A DNA stretch of 30,056 bases from assembly GCF_900316895.1 (NCBI RefSeq), contig NZ_ONER01000009.1, positions 1-30,056 of the forward strand. Direction: 5' to 3'. The translations under genes and the position numbers were made by a program. The notes beneath the pieces are model-generated. The model saw nothing but the letters and a program-made list of their open reading frames with translations. It did not search any database and was not told the DNA's origin. Positions 29,330 to 30,056 of this stretch are shown here, in pieces (position 1 is the stretch's first letter; each line of letters starts with the position of its first letter). Origin of the DNA: an uncultured Methanobrevibacter sp. GTDB taxonomy: Archaea; Methanobacteriota; Methanobacteria; Methanobacteriales; Methanobacteriaceae.

Positions 29330-30056
29330 CAATCACATATTCCCCAAGATAGATGAATAATATCTCTGCCTTCTGATTGGCTGAAATTGAATTTTTAATG
29401 TCGCTTGCGCTTTTGACCTCGTCGATTAACGTATAGGGATTATTTGCAACATAGCCGACAGTTTCTCCATTATTCACTACAGCTATGGCATCAGGGTCAT
29501 GTTCGTTGTCCTCATCTTTAACCAAACTTAAAACGTTTCCAACTTCCGGTGTGAAGTTATAGAAATCGCTTCCGACAATATTGACTAAAGTGTCTTGAGT
29601 AGAGTTCAGATATTCGCATTGGGCTTCAAATTCCCTGAGCCGGTCAAATTCCTTATATGCAGTAAGATAACATTTATGTGCATCGACAAGCTGATTTAAT
29701 GCTTCTAAGATTTCGGCTTTAAGAAAGTAAAATTCAGAGGGATCTTCACCCTCAGGAATATTTTCTATTCCACAGTCTATTAGTCTTAAAGCCTTTTCAT
29801 AATCAGCTTCGGGAAAAAATGTAACTTTTGCCCATCCATATAGGCAGTTGGCCTTGTTAAGCTGAATTTCTGAGGATTCATGAATTTTTAACGCATTATC
29901 AAAACACTCAATAGACTCATCAAAGCGTCCAAGATTTTGCAAAATGATTCCTTTGAGATTTAAATTTGAATAACTGTAATCTGTCTTCAATAGCTTGTCT
30001 ATCTCAATTAATGCCTTGTCAAATTGCTTTTCTTTTATCAGATAGTCGATTTTGGG
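29313..30056 (-). CDS. TPR-HIRAN protein (start outside the window)
   Basis: The frame is open to the window edge; the true start is beyond 30056. The visible part (about 248 residues) begins with TPR-like helical pairs (YSYSNLNLKGIILQNLGRFDESIECFDNAL, repeated ALxLxxxxLxxxA spacing). It ends with a HIRAN-like domain: VLSLVKDEDNEHDPDAIAVVNNGETVGYVANN, the conserved LVx-DxxNxxDxxAIxV...GY pattern. HIRAN domains recognise DNA ends or damaged DNA, often in helicases or nucleases; joining to TPR repeats suggests an adaptor. A helicase partner would have to be elsewhere. The end overlaps the small gene by 17 bases. Confidence 0.75.
   Translation of the reverse strand, partial: PKIDYLIKEKQFDKALIEIDKLLKTDYSYSNLNLKGIILQNLGRFDESIECFDNALKIHESSEIQLNKANCLYGWAKVTFFPEADYEKALRLIDCGIENIPEGEDPSEFYFLKAEILEALNQLVDAHKCYLTAYKEFDRLREFEAQCEYLNSTQDTLVNIVGSDFYNFTPEVGNVLSLVKDEDNEHDPDAIAVVNNGETVGYVANNPYTLIDEVKSASDIKNSISANQKAEILFIYLGEYVIAKLLD

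Noticed and set aside
1..30056. CRISPR array, given the Cas4-like and CARF-HEPN genes
   Set aside because: No regularly spaced direct repeats of 25-37 bases were found; the only tandem repeat is the 30-bp coding repeat with no spacers at 15921-16010.

Overview
The window looks like chromosome of a pseudomurein-walled, AT-rich methanogen, most likely Methanobrevibacter (Methanobacteriales). The evidence is very AT-rich intergenic DNA, archaeal TATA boxes with GGTGAT/GGAGGT-type ribosome binding sites, two large adhesin-like surface proteins (one with pseudomurein-binding repeats), a NADP-type archaeal malate dehydrogenase and poly-T terminators. It carries about 31 protein genes. I saw no rRNA, tRNA or CRISPR array.

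Left part (1-6.1 kb). The first 120 bases are the right end of a decayed IS200/IS605-type element: a broken TnpB C-terminus, then a strong hairpin ending in GGTTCAA, as in an omega-RNA scaffold. A non-coding stretch with a rightward terminator-like hairpin follows. A leftward operon encodes two family-2 glycosyltransferases and a Cas4/RecB-like nuclease. Rightward come an iron-sulfur flavoprotein, an amino-acid-type solute-binding lipoprotein or secreted protein, and a 2[4Fe-4S] ferredoxin, with NAD kinase (nadK) convergent.

Middle (6.3-18.7 kb). An NifU-like scaffold protein is paired with a GGGtGRT-family protein, followed by a Nudix hydrolase. A leftward pair of an unknown protein and an amidohydrolase comes next. 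Then a close-packed set: malate dehydrogenase, the Na+/serine-threonine symporter sstT and a bacterial-type D-aminoacyl-tRNA deacylase (dtd). A four-gene TelA cluster follows (two-TM coiled-coil protein, zinc-ribbon membrane protein, TelA, small membrane protein with a 30-bp tandem repeat). A NimA-like flavoprotein and uracil-DNA glycosylase (ung) complete this part, with a secreted orphan and a Cys-cluster (YkgJ-like) protein on the other strand. sstT, dtd and ung are typical of bacteria and look like transfers.

Right part (19-30 kb). Two paralogous surface proteins lie in tandem, each with Ig-like repeats and a C-terminal transglutaminase-fold cysteine peptidase domain with an intact Cys-His-Asp triad. 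Each has its own promoter, and a copied promoter/5' leader contains a small hairpin with compensatory changes. Only the second copy has two pseudomurein-binding repeats. Leftward follow an orphan CARF-HEPN RNase of the Cas02710 type behind a membrane-anchored M14-like peptidase, then a MarR regulator with a DHA2-type MFS pump and a palindromic operator next to the TATA box, a 61-codon small gene, and a TPR-HIRAN protein cut by the window edge.

The most promising leads are the duplicated wall-peptidase pair with its structured leader, the CARF-HEPN gene outside any visible CRISPR locus, the TelA cluster, and several unexplained hairpins. All functions are inferred from sequence motifs by eye.
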